This document shows, in pieces, positions 42,158 through 52,556 of a stretch of 61,830 bases of DNA (position 1 is the stretch's first letter; the number at the start of each line of letters is the position of its first letter). This stretch comes from Paracoccaceae bacterium (GTDB taxonomy: Bacteria; Pseudomonadota; Alphaproteobacteria; Rhodobacterales; Rhodobacteraceae): assembly GCA_020441385.1 (NCBI GenBank), contig JAGRMG010000126.1:1-61830 (forward strand), read 5' to 3'. Under the pieces are notes generated by a model. The model made no database searches and was not told the origin of the DNA. It saw only the letters and a program-made list of their open reading frames with translations. A program made the translations under genes and the position numbers.

Positions 42158-43324
42158 TCAGTCCTGCCAGCGGCCTTCGAAATCCTCGGGGATCAGCAGG
42201 TTGTGGCGCCCCAGGTCGCCGACGTTTCGTTCGCCGCACAGCGCCATGGTGATATCGAGCTCGCGGTGGATGACTTCCAGCGCCCTGGTCACGCCGGCCT
42301 GCCCCATCGCGCCCAGCCCGTAGACATAGGCGCGGCCGACATAGGTGCCGGCCGCACCCATCGCCAGCGCCTTGAGCACGTCCTGGCCCGACCGGATGCC
42401 GCTGTCCAGATGCACCTCGACCTTGTCGCCCACCGCATCGAGGATCGAGGGCAGCATCCGGATCGAGCTGAGCGCGCCGTCGAGCTGGCGCCCGCCATGG
42501 TTGGACACCACGATGGCATCGGCGCCCAGCGAGGCGGCCATTCTGGCGTCTTCGGGATCGAGGATGCCCTTGAGGATCACCTTGCCGCCCCAGCGTTCCA
42601 TCAGCTTCTCGACCTTGGTCCAGTCCAGCGAGGGGTCGAACTGTTCCGCCGTCCAGACGCCCAGCTGCGAGGCGTCGGACACGCCCTGCACATGGCCCAC
42701 GATATTGCCGAAATTGCGCCGCCTGGCGCCCAGCATCCCGATGCCCCAGGCCCATTTTGTCATCAGGTTGGCGATGGTGGCCGGCGTCAGTTTCGGCGGC
42801 GCGCTGAGGCCGTTCTTGAGATCCTTGTGGCGCTGGCCGAGGATTTGCAGATCGAGCGTGATGACCAGCGCCGAGCAGCCCGCCGCCCTGGCACGTTCGA
42901 TCAGGCGGCCGGTATAGTCGGTATCCTTCATGGTATAGAGCTGGAACCAGAACGGCCTGTCGGTCGCTTCGGCCACCTCCTCGATCGAGTTGATCGACAT
43001 GGTCGAAAGGGTGAAGGGCACGCCGAATTCCCCGGCCGCCCTCGCCGCCTTGATCTCGCCGTCGGCGTGCTGCATGCCGGTCAGCCCGACCGGCGCCAGC
43101 GCCACCGGCATCGTCACCTCCTGTCCGATCATGCGCGCGGCGGTGCTGCGGCCGGTCATGTCGACGGCGACGCGCTGGCGCAGGCGGATGCGCTCGAAGT
43201 CGGTGGTGTTCTCGCGGAAGGTCTGCTCGGTCCAGCTGCCGCTTTCGGCATAATCGAAGAACATCCGCGGCACGCGGCGTTCATGAATGCGCTTGAGGTC
43301 GTCTATGGTGGTGATGACCGGCAT
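42158..43324 (-). CDS. lldD: FMN-dependent L-lactate / alpha-hydroxy-acid dehydrogenase
   Basis: A 388-residue member of the FMN alpha-hydroxy-acid oxidising family. It starts MPVITTIDDLKRIHERRVPR. The FMN pocket and catalytic region include LAPVGLTGMQHADGE, WFQLYTMKD, VILKGILDPEDA and the active histidine in VVSNHGGRQLDG. The best fit is membrane-linked L-lactate dehydrogenase, but glycolate or mandelate enzymes look alike. A palindrome resembling a GntR-type operator lies just upstream at 43345. Confidence 0.87.
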   Translation of the reverse strand: MPVITTIDDLKRIHERRVPRMFFDYAESGSWTEQTFRENTTDFERIRLRQRVAVDMTGRSTAARMIGQEVTMPVALAPVGLTGMQHADGEIKAARAAGEFGVPFTLSTMSINSIEEVAEATDRPFWFQLYTMKDTDYTGRLIERARAAGCSALVITLDLQILGQRHKDLKNGLSAPPKLTPATIANLMTKWAWGIGMLGARRRNFGNIVGHVQGVSDASQLGVWTAEQFDPSLDWTKVEKLMERWGGKVILKGILDPEDARMAASLGADAIVVSNHGGRQLDGALSSIRMLPSILDAVGDKVEVHLDSGIRSGQDVLKALAMGAAGTYVGRAYVYGLGAMGQAGVTRALEVIHRELDITMALCGERNVGDLGRHNLLIPEDFEGRWQD

Positions 43325-43344
43325 GGCGGCTGCCTTTCGCTCTC

Positions 43345-43367
43345 ATTGGTAAGGTTCTGCTACCAAT
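43345..43367. promoter_or_regulatory. Putative operator upstream of lldD
   Basis: ATTGGTA and TACCAAT form a perfect 7-base inverted repeat with a 9-base spacer, 21 bases upstream of the lldD start. The TGGT/ACCA core resembles sites of GntR-family regulators such as LldR. No such regulator gene is in the window. Confidence 0.5.
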
Positions 43368-43525
43368 TCGCCGCCGCGCCCGCAATGCGTCCGTTGCCGT
43401 CGGTCAGGGAGCGGCGCAGGTGACTGACGCGCCGGGTGTCGTGGCGATCGCCTGCGCAAGGAAGCGCGGTGCCTGCCGCGGACGGGGCGGCAGGGCGGCG
43501 CGGGTGGCGATGTCGCCCGGTCCGG

Positions 43526-44317
43526 TCATGCCGAATGCGCGCCTTCGGCCAGGCCGCGCACGAATTCGAGCACCTCGGCCGTGGAGGCGCCCGCGCCGAT
43601 CCGGCTCACGATGGCCGACCCGACCACGGCGCCATCGGCGATGGCGGCAATGGCGCGCGACTTGTCCGGCGTGTTGATGCCGAAGCCGACGATCACCGGC
43701 AGGTCGGTCCTGGCCTTGATCCGCGCCACTTCGGGCGCGACAGCGGCGGCGTTGGCCTCGCCGGCGCCGGTGATGCCGGTGATCGAGACGTAATAGACGA
43801 AGCCCGAGGTGTTCTGCAGCACCCTGGGCAACCGCCTGTCGTCGGTTGTCGGCGTTGCCAGCCGGATGAAGTTCAGCCCCGCCGCCTGCGCCGGGATGCA
43901 CAGTTCGTCGTCTTCCTCGGGCGGCAGATCGACGACGATCAGCCCGTCGATTCCGGCGTCCCTGGCGTCGGCAAGAAAGCGGTCGACCCCGCGGTTGTAG
44001 ATCGGATTGTAATAGCCCATCAGCACGATCGGGGTGGTGTCGTCCCTCTTGCGGAATTCGGCCGCCAGATCGAGCGTGCGTTGCAGGGTCTGGCCGGCTT
44101 TCAGCGCCCTCTGGCCGGCCAGCTGGATGGTGGGGCCGTCGGCCATCGGATCGGTGAAGGGCAGGCCCAGTTCGATGATGTCGACACCGGCGCCGGGCAG
44201 GCCGCGCACGATCTGAAGCGAGCGGTCGTAGTCGGGATCGCCGGCCATAACATAGGCCACGAAGGCCTTCCTGCCTGCGGCGTCGAGTTCGGCGAATTTC
44301 CTGTCGATGCGGGTCAT
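43526..44317 (-). CDS. trpA: Tryptophan synthase alpha chain
   Basis: A 263-residue TIM-barrel subunit that splits indole-3-glycerol phosphate. The catalytic pair falls in [16 protein letters not shown]. The start [20 protein letters not shown] is typical. ATG 44317 gives the usual length; the longer frame from 44374 has no ribosome site. It is about 5 kb from trpB, so alpha and beta chains are not in one operon. Confidence 0.96.
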   Translation of the reverse strand: MTRIDRKFAELDAAGRKAFVAYVMAGDPDYDRSLQIVRGLPGAGVDIIELGLPFTDPMADGPTIQLAGQRALKAGQTLQRTLDLAAEFRKRDDTTPIVLMGYYNPIYNRGVDRFLADARDAGIDGLIVVDLPPEEDDELCIPAQAAGLNFIRLATPTTDDRRLPRVLQNTSGFVYYVSITGITGAGEANAAAVAPEVARIKARTDLPVIVGFGINTPDKSRAIAAIADGAVVGSAIVSRIGAGASTAEVLEFVRGLAEGAHSA

Positions 44318-44430
44318 GGGCGGGCCTTTGCGCTGTGTCCGCCCGGATGTGCCCAAATCGGGGGCGGAAATCAATCCCGCCGGCGATGGCGCGTTTACAG
44401 GGAGGCGGCGCAGGGTGCACCGCGTGCGGA

Positions 44431-44940
44431 TCAGAACCGGCGGTGATAGCGCAGCAGAACGGAATTCACGCCGGGGTTGAACTGCGCCGTGCTGGCATTG
44501 GACAGGTGCGAAACCGCCAGCGACAGGGCGTCGCGCCCGCCCAGGCGATAGCCGACGCCCAGCAGGCTGCGGATTTCGAAGCGGCTGCCCAGGTTGTTGA
44601 CCGACAGGTGTTCGACATAGGCGCCGGGCATGACGCTGCCCTGCACGAACCAGCTCCCGCCAAGCGCGTAGGTCGCCGTGATGCCGATGCCCACGAATAT
44701 GTCTCCGGTCGCGTGAACCTGCGCGGCACCCGACCAGGCGGCCTCGAATCGCGAGGCGGAGTGAAACGGTTCGTGAATGTACTCAAGCGACAGCAGCGCG
44801 GTATCCTGCGAGCGCCTGAAGTTGAAATCCGCAAACCCGGCGCCGGCGATCCATTCCTGTGCCTCGGCCCGCGTCGCCGCGCCCGGCCCTGAAAGCAGGA
44901 CAAGACCAAGCACGATCAGGGCGGTCATTGTTCGGATCAT
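44431..44940 (-). CDS. PagL/acyloxyacyl-hydrolase-like outer-membrane protein
   Basis: A 169-residue protein. A signal peptide covers residues 1-27 with a likely AEA-Q cleavage. The rest is an amphipathic beta-barrel ending in LLRYHRRF, an aromatic C-terminus typical of outer-membrane proteins. The PagL motif SHLSNAS gives H145 and S147. The third triad position, 14 residues after the histidine, is N159 (NPGVNS) instead of the glutamate of Pseudomonas PagL. It may remove an acyl chain from lipid A, if still active. Confidence 0.78.
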   Translation of the reverse strand: MIRTMTALIVLGLVLLSGPGAATRAEAQEWIAGAGFADFNFRRSQDTALLSLEYIHEPFHSASRFEAAWSGAAQVHATGDIFVGIGITATYALGGSWFVQGSVMPGAYVEHLSVNNLGSRFEIRSLLGVGYRLGGRDALSLAVSHLSNASTAQFNPGVNSVLLRYHRRF

Positions 44941-45175
44941 GTTCAGTGCACCTTGTCCTTTTCCGTAACCCAACGCTTCGCGGCCCGATCCGGTGCCATG
45001 AAATCGCGGTGGCGTGATCGGCTGTCAATGCTTTCTCGACATGAACACGGATTCCCGTTGCCATGTCGTTGCCGAAAAGTCGGGCACTCGCCCAAAGCGA
45101 TGAATGATCGTCCCGGCGGCGTCGTGACATGCGGCGAAACGACCGGGCCGGTTTCGGGTGCGGACGAGCCGGGGG

Positions 45176-45203
45176 TTGACCCGGTTGCGCCGCTTCCCAT
45201 AGA
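45176..45203 (+). promoter_or_regulatory. Predicted ychF promoter
   Basis: TTGACC (45176-45181) and CATAGA (45198-45203) are separated by 16 bases, about 33 bases before the ychF ATG. Confidence 0.5.
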
Positions 45204-45235
45204 TGCGCCGGCATCATCCGGGAAAGGGCGTGACG

Positions 45236-46333
45236 ATGGGGTTCAGACTGGGAATCGTGGGTTTGCCCAACGTGGGCAAATCGACATTGTTCAACGCGCT
45301 GACACGAACCGCGGCCGCGCAGGCGGCCAATTTTCCGTTCTGCACCATCGAACCCAATGTCGGCGAGGTGGCGGTGCCCGACGCCCGGCTCGACAAGCTG
45401 GCCGCCATTGCCGGATCGAAACAGATCGTCCCGACGCGGATGACCTTCGTCGATATCGCCGGGCTGGTGAAAGGCGCCTCGAGGGGCGAGGGGCTGGGCA
45501 ACCAGTTTCTGGCCAATATCCGCGAGGTCGATGCCATCGCCCATGTGCTGCGCTGTTTCGAGGACGGCGATATCACCCATGTCGAAGGCCGGATCGACCC
45601 GGTGGCCGATGCCGATACGATCGAGACGGAATTGATGCTGGCCGACCTTGAAAGCGTCGAGAAGCGGCTTGCCAACATCACCCGCAAGGTTCGCGGTGGC
45701 GACAAGGAGGCGGTGCAGCAGGAGCGCCTGCTGAAGGCGGCGCAGGCGGCGCTGGAGGAGGGCCGTCCGGCGCGCACCGTCAGCATCGACGCCGAGGACG
45801 CCCGCGCATGGAAGAACCTGCAACTGCTGACCGCCAAGCCGGTGCTGTTCGTCTGCAACGTCGCCGAAGCGGATGCGGCCAGCGGCAACGATCATACCGC
45901 GCGGGTGGCCGCGATGGCGGCGCAGCAGGGCAATGCCCATGTCGTCATCTCCGCCCGGATCGAGGAAGAGATCAGCCAGCTGGAACCGGACGAGGCGCGG
46001 CTGTTCCTCGAGGAAATGGGCCTTCACGAGGCCGGGCTCGACCGGCTGATCCGCGCCGGCTACGACCTGCTGCATCTGGAAACCTATTTCACCGTCGGCC
46101 CCAAGGAGGCGCGGGCCTGGACCATTCGGCAAGGCACCAGCGCACCCAGGGCCGCGGGTGTGATTCACGGCGATTTTGAACGCGGCTTCATCCGCGCCGA
46201 AACCATCGCCTACGAGGATTTCGTGAACCTCGGCGGCGAACAGGGCGCCAGGGAGGCGGGCAAGATGCGCGCCGAAGGCAAGGGCTACGTCGTGCGCGAC
46301 GGCGACGTGATGCACTTTCTGTTCAACACCTGA
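45236..46333 (+). CDS. ychF: Redox-regulated ATPase YchF
   Basis: A 365-residue Obg-related P-loop protein. The P-loop is GLPNVGKSTLFN, and DIAGLVKGASRGEGLGN is the switch region. The specificity segment is VCNVAEAD rather than NKxD, as in the ATP-preferring YchF group. A C-terminal TGS domain ends VMHFLFNT. ATG 45236 follows GGGAAAGGGCGTGACG. It binds ribosomes and is a general stress regulator. Confidence 0.97.
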   Translation: MGFRLGIVGLPNVGKSTLFNALTRTAAAQAANFPFCTIEPNVGEVAVPDARLDKLAAIAGSKQIVPTRMTFVDIAGLVKGASRGEGLGNQFLANIREVDAIAHVLRCFEDGDITHVEGRIDPVADADTIETELMLADLESVEKRLANITRKVRGGDKEAVQQERLLKAAQAALEEGRPARTVSIDAEDARAWKNLQLLTAKPVLFVCNVAEADAASGNDHTARVAAMAAQQGNAHVVISARIEEEISQLEPDEARLFLEEMGLHEAGLDRLIRAGYDLLHLETYFTVGPKEARAWTIRQGTSAPRAAGVIHGDFERGFIRAETIAYEDFVNLGGEQGAREAGKMRAEGKGYVVRDGDVMHFLFNT

Positions 46334-46356
46334 CGCGGCGCACTGCGGCCTGACGC

Positions 46357-47088
46357 TCAGAGAGGGGCGTCGGGTCTGCTCAGCGCCTCCAGCCGGTCCG
46401 GGTCAAGCACGTTGATGTGCTTGCGATGGCTTTGCAGGATGTCGCCCCTTTCCCAGGTCGAAAGCAGGCGGCTGACCGTGTGCAGGGTCGAACCCGTCAT
46501 CTCCGAGATGATCCGCCGGGTGATCGGAAAGGCGATCTCGATTCCGGTGTCGGTCTGCCTTCCGTTCTGGCGGGTCAGGCGCAGCAATGCGCTGGCGACG
46601 CGCTGTTCGACCTGCTGGGTCGCCAGTTCCATCACCCGGCTGTTCATCTCCTCAAACCGGTGGCCGACGGTGCGGTGAACCTCGTCGGCAAAGCCGTCAT
46701 AGCGGGCGGCGAAACCGTCGAACAACGACAGCGGCCACCACAGCGTCATGCATTCGGTGGCGGCGACGGATGTGGCCGGATAGGTGTTGCGCCCCAGCGC
46801 CGCGGCGATGCCGAACAACTGCCCCGGCGGGATATGCAGCGAAACGACACGGTCGCCGGCGGCGTTGATGCGTTCCACCCGGATATGGCCGTCCAGCAGC
46901 AGATAGAACCGTTCCGCGCTCATGCCTTCGCAGAACACCTCGTGCCCCTGCGCCACCAGCAGCGGATGCGCGAGATCGAGTATCTCGCGGATCTGGCCGT
47001 GGCTCAGGCGGCGGAACGGCGGCAGGGGGCTGAGAAGGGATTCGTCGAGGTTCTTCAAGAATTCCGCCCGAAGTTTGTTGCAGGGCAA
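46357..47088 (-). CDS. Crp/Fnr-family transcriptional regulator (DNR/NNR-like)
   Basis: A 243-residue regulator with a TTG start at 47088. A cyclic-nucleotide-type beta-roll occupies residues 35-130. A C-terminal winged helix has PITRRIISEMTGSTLHTVSR as the recognition region. Only three cysteines are present (C3, C53, C113), without the N-terminal cluster that binds [4Fe-4S] in FNR, so a heme- or NO-sensing DNR/NNR role is more likely. It is divergent from napF, whose upstream region has an FNR-type box. The start could also lie a few codons downstream. Confidence 0.85.
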   Translation of the reverse strand: MPCNKLRAEFLKNLDESLLSPLPPFRRLSHGQIREILDLAHPLLVAQGHEVFCEGMSAERFYLLLDGHIRVERINAAGDRVVSLHIPPGQLFGIAAALGRNTYPATSVAATECMTLWWPLSLFDGFAARYDGFADEVHRTVGHRFEEMNSRVMELATQQVEQRVASALLRLTRQNGRQTDTGIEIAFPITRRIISEMTGSTLHTVSRLLSTWERGDILQSHRKHINVLDPDRLEALSRPDAPL

Positions 47089-47460
47089 ACTCGCCGTTCC
47101 TCGATAGTGCTAATGTCGGGTCAAGACAACCGGTGGGCGCAAGGGCCCGGTTGCCCGCGATCCCCGGCGATCGCCGGCAGAGGGCGCGGCCCACGGAGGA
47201 TCGAACGTGGAATTTGCGCAACACCGCCGGCCGGCGGCAGCCAGGATCGAAACCGGCACGCCCCGGTGCCGCGCCCGCCGCCACCCTGCCGGCGCGGCCT
47301 TGGCTTGCCGGATAGACATGGAATATCAGATGGTTGCCGCCCTGTGCGCGGCGCGGGAAATCGGCGGGGGGTCTGATACAGGTCAAGGAAAGATCATTGC
47401 GACGGGTATATGGATGGCCATGCAGGATGTGGTCCTGCAACCGCCTCCAGGGAGGCCGCG
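47089..47460. other. Divergent regulatory region crp/fnr - napF
   Basis: 372 bases without a convincing gene. It holds an FNR/DNR-type box at 47373-47386 and the start region of the regulator. A short open frame on the plus strand (47207-47464) has no ribosome site and overlaps the box, so I do not call it a gene. No tRNA or repeat seen. Confidence 0.6.
47373..47386 (+). promoter_or_regulatory. FNR/DNR-type box upstream of napF
   Basis: CTGAT-ACAG-GTCAA matches TTGAT-N4-ATCAA at eight of ten fixed positions and contains the core TGA-N6-TCA. Its centre is about 80 bases before the napF ATG, suitable for activation by the neighbouring Crp/Fnr regulator. This is prediction only. Confidence 0.55.
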
Positions 47461-47964
47461 ATGAACAATCCAAACTCGAGACGGGCCTTCCTGCGGGGCG
47501 CATTCACCGAAGCGCCGCTGATGCGTCCCTATGGCGCAGCACCCGAAACCGCGTTCCGTGAACTGTGCGACGGATGCGGCGACTGCATCCGCGCCTGCCG
47601 CCAGGGTGTTCTGGCGACGGGCGGCGGCGGGCTGGCCTTTTTCAATACCGCCCGCGGCGCCTGCACCTTCTGCGGCGACTGCATCGCGGTTTGCGAAACC
47701 GGCGCGCTGGCCGAGGGCAGAGCTTGGGAGTGGCGGGCGCAGGCGGATGCGTCCTGCCTGTCCCGGCGCGGTGTCCAGTGCCGGGCCTGCCAGGATCACT
47801 GCGACGAAAGCGCGATCCGGTTCCGGCTGCGCCCCGGCGGGCGCGCCGAACCGCAGTTCGACACCGGTCTTTGCACCGGCTGCGGCGGCTGCGCCGCGCC
47901 CTGTCCGGTCGCCTCGATACGTTTCACCACGAACCCGCAACCCACGGAGACCCGGCCATGCTGA
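47461..47964 (+). CDS. napF: Ferredoxin-type protein NapF
   Basis: A 167-residue cytoplasmic protein with several [4Fe-4S] motifs: CDGCGDCIRAC, CTFCGDCIAVC, CRACQDHC and CTGCGGCAAPC. It begins MNNPNSRRAFLRGAF, an RR-containing but weakly hydrophobic start. NapF helps insert cofactors or keep NapA active before export. ATG 47461 follows GGGAGGCCGCG. The stop overlaps napD by seven bases. Confidence 0.93.
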   Translation: MNNPNSRRAFLRGAFTEAPLMRPYGAAPETAFRELCDGCGDCIRACRQGVLATGGGGLAFFNTARGACTFCGDCIAVCETGALAEGRAWEWRAQADASCLSRRGVQCRACQDHCDESAIRFRLRPGGRAEPQFDTGLCTGCGGCAAPCPVASIRFTTNPQPTETRPC

Positions 47965-48248
47965 ACATATGCGGATGCCTGGTGCATGCCATGCCCGATC
48001 AGGCCGACAGCGTCATCGCCGCCATCGCCGCCACGCAGGGCGGTGAAGTGCATGCCCATGACAACGGGCGCATCGTCGTCACCGTCGAAGACACGCCCGC
48101 GCGCAGCGCCTCGGAACAGATCATGGCCATGCACCAGATCCCCGGCGTGCTGACGGTCACGCTGACCTATCACCATTTCGAGGACCTGGACGAACCCGAC
48201 CGGCCCCTCGCGCAACCCACGAAACTGAACCGGGAGATACGCCCATGA
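47958..48248 (+). CDS. napD: NapA chaperone NapD
   Basis: A 96-residue ferredoxin-fold chaperone that binds the NapA twin-arginine signal peptide. It starts [20 protein letters not shown] and has the LTLTYHH-like strand ([13 protein letters not shown]). It overlaps napF by seven bases and napA by four (ATGA), so the three genes are likely translated together. Confidence 0.93.
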   Translation: MLNICGCLVHAMPDQADSVIAAIAATQGGEVHAHDNGRIVVTVEDTPARSASEQIMAMHQIPGVLTVTLTYHHFEDLDEPDRPLAQPTKLNREIRP

Positions 48249-50734
48249 CCCTGCCAACGTCCCGCCGCTCGTTCCTGAAGGCGACCGCCGCCGCCGCGAC
48301 CGCCTCGGCCGCCGGCATCACCTTGCCCAACGCCGCATCGGCCCAGCTGACCGGGCCCGACATCCGCTGGGACAAGGCGGCATGCCGGTTCTGCGGCACC
48401 GGCTGTTCGGTTCTGGTCGGCGTCAAGGACGGCCGCGTCGTCGCCACCCAGGGCGACCCGGACGCGCCCGTCAACCGCGGCCTGAACTGCATCAAGGGCT
48501 ATTTCCTGTCCAAGATCATGTATGGCAAGGACCGCCTGACAACGCCGCTTTTGCGCAAGTCCAATGGCCAGTATTCCAAGACCGGGGATTTCGAACCGGT
48601 CAGCTGGGACGAAGCCTTCGACATCATGGCACAGAAGTGGAAAGAGGCCATCGCCACCAAGGGGCCGACCAGCGTCGGCATGTTCGGCTCCGGCCAGTGG
48701 ACGGTATGGGAAGGCTATGCCGCCGCCAAGCTGATGAAGGCGGGCTTCCGCTCCAACAACATCGACCCCAACGCGCGCCACTGCATGGCCAGCGCCGTGG
48801 CCGGCTTCATGCGCACCTTCGGCATCGACGAGCCGATGGGCTGTTACGACGACCTCGAACATGCCGACACGTTCGTCCTTTGGGGGTCGAACATGGCCGA
48901 GATGCACCCGATCCTGTGGTCGCGCCTGACCGACACGCGCCTGACCAAGCCGGGTTGCGAGGTTCATGTGCTGTCCACGTTCGAGCATCGCAGTTTCGAA
49001 CTGGCCGACAACGGCATGATCTTTACGCCGCAGGCCGACCTGGCGATCCTGAACTATATCGCCAACTACATCATCCAGACCGGCGCGGTGAACGAGGACT
49101 TCGTCGCCAATCACGTCAACATCACGAAAACCGCAACCGATATCGGCTATGGCCTGCGCGACAACCACCCGTTGCAGGAGGCCGCCGCAAACGCCAACTC
49201 GGGCAAGCTCGAACCGATGAGTTTCGACGAATACGCCGAGGCGGTCAGCGAATACACGCTTGAGAACGTGTCCAAATTGTCCGGCGTGCCGGCCGACAAG
49301 CTCGAGCGTCTGGCCAAGCAATATGCCGACCCAAACCGCAAGGTCATGAGCCTGTGGACCATGGGTTTCAACCAGCACACGCGCGGCACATGGGTGAACA
49401 ACCTGATGTACAACGTGCACCTGCTGGTCGGCAAGATCTCCGAGCCCGGCAATTCGCCGTTCTCGCTGACCGGCCAGCCCTCGGCCTGCGGCACGGCGCG
49501 CGAGGTCGGCACGTTTGCCCACCGTCTGCCCGCCGACATGGTGGTGATGAACGAAAAGCACCGCGAGATTTGCGAAACCGCCTGGGGCATCCCCGCCGGC
49601 ACCATCCCCGACAAGCCCGGCTTTCACGCCGTGCTTCAGCACCGCAAGCTGAAGGATGGCGAGTTGAACGCCTATTGGGTGCAGTGCACGAACAACCTGC
49701 AAGCAGCACCCAACATGAACGAGGAAGGCTGGCCCGGCTATCGCAACCCCGAGAACTTCATCGTGGTTTCCGATCCCTATCCCACGGTGACGGCGCTGGC
49801 CGCCGACCTGATCCTGCCCACCGCGATGTGGGTGGAAAAGGAAGGCGCCTATGGCAACGCCGAACGCCGCACCCAGTTCTGGCGCGAACAGGTCGCGCCT
49901 CCGGGCCAGGCCAAGTCGGACGTGTGGCAGGTGATCGAGTTCTCCAAACGCTTCAAGACCGAAGAGGTCTGGCCCGTCGAACTGCTCGATACCAGGCCGG
50001 AACTGCGCGGCAAGACGCTCTACGAGGTGCTGTTCGCCAACGGCGTGGTTGACAAATTCCCGGTCAGCCAGGTCGCCGACGGGTTCGAGAACCACGAGAG
50101 CGCCGATTTCGGCTTTTACGTCCAGAAGGGCCTGTTCGAGGAATACGCCGCATTCGGGCGCGGCCACGCGCACGATCTGGCCGATTTCGACACCTACCAC
50201 CAGGCCCGCGGCCTGCGCTGGCCGGTGGTCGACGGCAAGGAGACGCTCTACCGCTTCCGCGAAGGCTATGACCCCTATGTGAAAGAGGGCGAAGGCGTGA
50301 GGTTCTATGGCAAGCCCGACGGCAAGGCCAACATCATCTTCGCGCCCTACGAGCCGGCGGCCGAGGCTCCGGATGACGAGTTCGACCTGTGGTTCGTCAC
50401 CGGCCGGGTTCTCGAACACTGGCATTCCGGGTCGATGACCCGCCGGGTGCCCGAACTGCACCGGTCGTTCCCGGCCGCGGTGGTGTTCATGCATCCCGAG
50501 GATGCCAAGGATCGCGGGTTGCGCCGGGGCCAGGAGATCATGGTCTCCACGCGGCGCGGCGAAGTCCTGAGCCGGGTCGAGACCCGCGGCCGCAACAAGA
50601 TGCCGCGCGGGGTCGTGTTCATGCCCTGGTTCGACGAGGGACAGCTGACCAACAAGCTGACGCTGGATGCGACCTGCCCGATCTCGAAAGAGACCGACTT
50701 CAAGAAATGCGCCTGCAAGGTCGAACGCGCGTAA
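48245..50734 (+). CDS. napA: Periplasmic nitrate reductase catalytic subunit NapA
   Basis: An 829-residue molybdoenzyme. The twin-arginine signal is [12 protein letters not shown] (residues 6-17). The [4Fe-4S] ligands are C47, C50, C54 and C82. The molybdenum ligand is C180 in [15 protein letters not shown]-terminal molybdopterin-dinucleotide domain is present. It reduces nitrate to nitrite in the periplasm with electrons from NapB. Length and motifs are standard. Confidence 0.97.
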   Translation: MTLPTSRRSFLKATAAAATASAAGITLPNAASAQLTGPDIRWDKAACRFCGTGCSVLVGVKDGRVVATQGDPDAPVNRGLNCIKGYFLSKIMYGKDRLTTPLLRKSNGQYSKTGDFEPVSWDEAFDIMAQKWKEAIATKGPTSVGMFGSGQWTVWEGYAAAKLMKAGFRSNNIDPNARHCMASAVAGFMRTFGIDEPMGCYDDLEHADTFVLWGSNMAEMHPILWSRLTDTRLTKPGCEVHVLSTFEHRSFELADNGMIFTPQADLAILNYIANYIIQTGAVNEDFVANHVNITKTATDIGYGLRDNHPLQEAAANANSGKLEPMSFDEYAEAVSEYTLENVSKLSGVPADKLERLAKQYADPNRKVMSLWTMGFNQHTRGTWVNNLMYNVHLLVGKISEPGNSPFSLTGQPSACGTAREVGTFAHRLPADMVVMNEKHREICETAWGIPAGTIPDKPGFHAVLQHRKLKDGELNAYWVQCTNNLQAAPNMNEEGWPGYRNPENFIVVSDPYPTVTALAADLILPTAMWVEKEGAYGNAERRTQFWREQVAPPGQAKSDVWQVIEFSKRFKTEEVWPVELLDTRPELRGKTLYEVLFANGVVDKFPVSQVADGFENHESADFGFYVQKGLFEEYAAFGRGHAHDLADFDTYHQARGLRWPVVDGKETLYRFREGYDPYVKEGEGVRFYGKPDGKANIIFAPYEPAAEAPDDEFDLWFVTGRVLEHWHSGSMTRRVPELHRSFPAAVVFMHPEDAKDRGLRRGQEIMVSTRRGEVLSRVETRGRNKMPRGVVFMPWFDEGQLTNKLTLDATCPISKETDFKKCACKVERA

Positions 50735-50758
50735 ACCGGCAACCCGAGAGTGAAGACC

Positions 50759-51616
50759 ATGTCCGCCAAGAAGAACAGTCAGCCCCGGCAGATGGACCGC
50801 CGCCGCTTCCTTCAGGACTCGGCGCGCGGCATCGCGGGCTGCGCCCTGGCGGGCATGGGCCTGGGCTATTTCATCTCGGATGCCCGGGCCCTGCCGGCAC
50901 AGGCATTGCGCCCGCCGGGCGCATTGGCCGAGGACGATTTCCTGGCCGCCTGCATCCGCTGCGGGCTGTGCGTGCGCGATTGCCCCTACAACACGCTGGT
51001 TCTGGCGGAACTGGGCCGGGACGGCCCGGCCACCGGCACCCCGTTCTTCACCGCCCGCGACATCCCCTGCGAGATGTGCGAGGACATTCCCTGCGTGCTC
51101 GCGTGCCCGACCGGCGCGCTGGACCCGGCGCTGCGCGATATCGACGACGCCAAGATGGGCGTCGCCGTCCTGATCGACCAGGAAAACTGCCTCAACGCGC
51201 TGGGGCTGCGCTGCGACGTGTGCTACCGGGTCTGCCCGGTGATCGACGAGGCGATCACGCTGGAGCGCAGCCACAACGAACGCTCGGGCCATCACGCCAT
51301 CTTCATGCCCACGGTGCATGCCGACAAATGCACCGGCTGCGGCAAGTGCGAAAAGTCCTGCGTTCTGCCGGGCGAGGCCGCGATCAAGGTGCTGCCCGCC
51401 CGCATCGCCCGCGCCGAGGCCGCCGATCACTACAAGCTGGGCTGGGAGGACCGCAACCCGCTGGTCGATGACCTGATCGACCTGCCCGACCGCCTGCCGG
51501 GGCCGGGCACCGACAACCTCGCCGCGCCGGGCGGCTATCTGCCCGAAGCAATGCCCGATCCCGGCATGGAGGGCGGCTTTACCCCCAGCTTCAAACTTCC
51601 GGGGACCAGGCCATGA
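50759..51616 (+). CDS. napG: Ferredoxin-type protein NapG
   Basis: A 285-residue periplasmic iron-sulfur protein. A twin-arginine signal is near residues 12-35 ([13 protein letters not shown]). Four [4Fe-4S] groups follow: [32 protein letters not shown] and [11 protein letters not shown]. With NapH it forms a quinol-oxidising route to NapC or NapB. ATG 50759 is preferred over GTG 50750 by context. The stop overlaps the napH start as ATGA. Confidence 0.92.
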   Translation: MSAKKNSQPRQMDRRRFLQDSARGIAGCALAGMGLGYFISDARALPAQALRPPGALAEDDFLAACIRCGLCVRDCPYNTLVLAELGRDGPATGTPFFTARDIPCEMCEDIPCVLACPTGALDPALRDIDDAKMGVAVLIDQENCLNALGLRCDVCYRVCPVIDEAITLERSHNERSGHHAIFMPTVHADKCTGCGKCEKSCVLPGEAAIKVLPARIARAEAADHYKLGWEDRNPLVDDLIDLPDRLPGPGTDNLAAPGGYLPEAMPDPGMEGGFTPSFKLPGTRP

Positions 51617-52536
51617 GCATCAAGACCCGAGCCCCCGTCGGCCGCGAGGCCATCGCCACCTTCGGCTGGTGGCGCGCGCACCGCTTTTTGATCCTGCGCC
51701 GCCTGTCGCAGATGTTCTTCCTGTCGCTGTTCCTGCTGGGTCCGTGGTTCGGCATCTGGTGGATCAAGGGCAATCTCTCGGGCTCGCTGAGTTTCGGCAT
51801 CCTGCCGCTGACCGACCCGTTCATCGCCGCGCAATCCCTGATCGCCGGGCACTGGCCGGAACTGACCGGCCTGATCGGCGCGCTGATCGTCGCGCTTGCC
51901 TATGCCCTGATCGGCGGGCGGGTCTACTGTTCCTGGGTCTGCCCGGTCAACCCCGTCACCGACGGTGCGCACTGGCTGCATGACCGCCTGGGCCTCAAGA
52001 AGGGCTGGCAGCCCAAAGCCGGCACGCGCTGGTGGGTTCTGGCGATGGTGGTGGCGGTCAGCGCCCTGACCGGAACCATCGCCTGGGAATTCGTCAACCC
52101 CGTGTCGATGCTGCATCGCGGGCTGATCTTCGGCATGGGCCTTGCCTGGGCCTTCGTTGTCGCCGTGTTCGTCTTCGACCTGTTCGTGTCGCGCCGGGGC
52201 TGGTGCGGGCATCTCTGCCCGGTCGGCACGTTCTACGGCCTTCTGGGCGCCAAATCCGTGCTGCGCGTCAGCGCCGCCAGACGCGCCGATTGCGACGATT
52301 GCATGGATTGTTTCGCGGTCTGCCCGGAAATGCACGTCATCACGCCGGCCCTGCGCGGACAGGCGGGCGAAACGCCGATCATCCTTTCGCATGACTGTAC
52401 CAATTGCGGGCGCTGCATCGACGTCTGCGCGAAAGACGTCTTCGCCTTCACCCACCGTTTCGACGCCACGGATGCGCCTGCCCGTGACGACCGATCCAGA
52501 TCCCAACCTGCATCCGGTGCCAGCCGCGCCGCCTGA
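51613..52536 (+). CDS. napH: Quinol-oxidising membrane ferredoxin NapH
   Basis: A 307-residue protein with four membrane helices (about residues 32-50, 75-97, 138-155 and 168-190). [12 protein letters not shown] and [10 protein letters not shown] motifs are on the cytoplasmic side, and two ferredoxin motifs follow: [11 protein letters not shown] and [11 protein letters not shown]. It overlaps napG by four bases. NapGH is an alternative quinol donor to NapC and is absent from many alphaproteobacterial nap operons. Confidence 0.93.
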   Translation: MSIKTRAPVGREAIATFGWWRAHRFLILRRLSQMFFLSLFLLGPWFGIWWIKGNLSGSLSFGILPLTDPFIAAQSLIAGHWPELTGLIGALIVALAYALIGGRVYCSWVCPVNPVTDGAHWLHDRLGLKKGWQPKAGTRWWVLAMVVAVSALTGTIAWEFVNPVSMLHRGLIFGMGLAWAFVVAVFVFDLFVSRRGWCGHLCPVGTFYGLLGAKSVLRVSAARRADCDDCMDCFAVCPEMHVITPALRGQAGETPIILSHDCTNCGRCIDVCAKDVFAFTHRFDATDAPARDDRSRSQPASGASRAA

Positions 52537-52556
52537 GCAAGCAACGGAGTAAGCTC

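Noticed and set aside
47101-47129. TTGTCT-N17-TATCGA promoter for the Crp/Fnr gene on the minus strand
   Set aside because: The ribosome site GAGGA for the TTG start would lie upstream of the predicted transcript start, so the promoter and the start codon cannot both be right.
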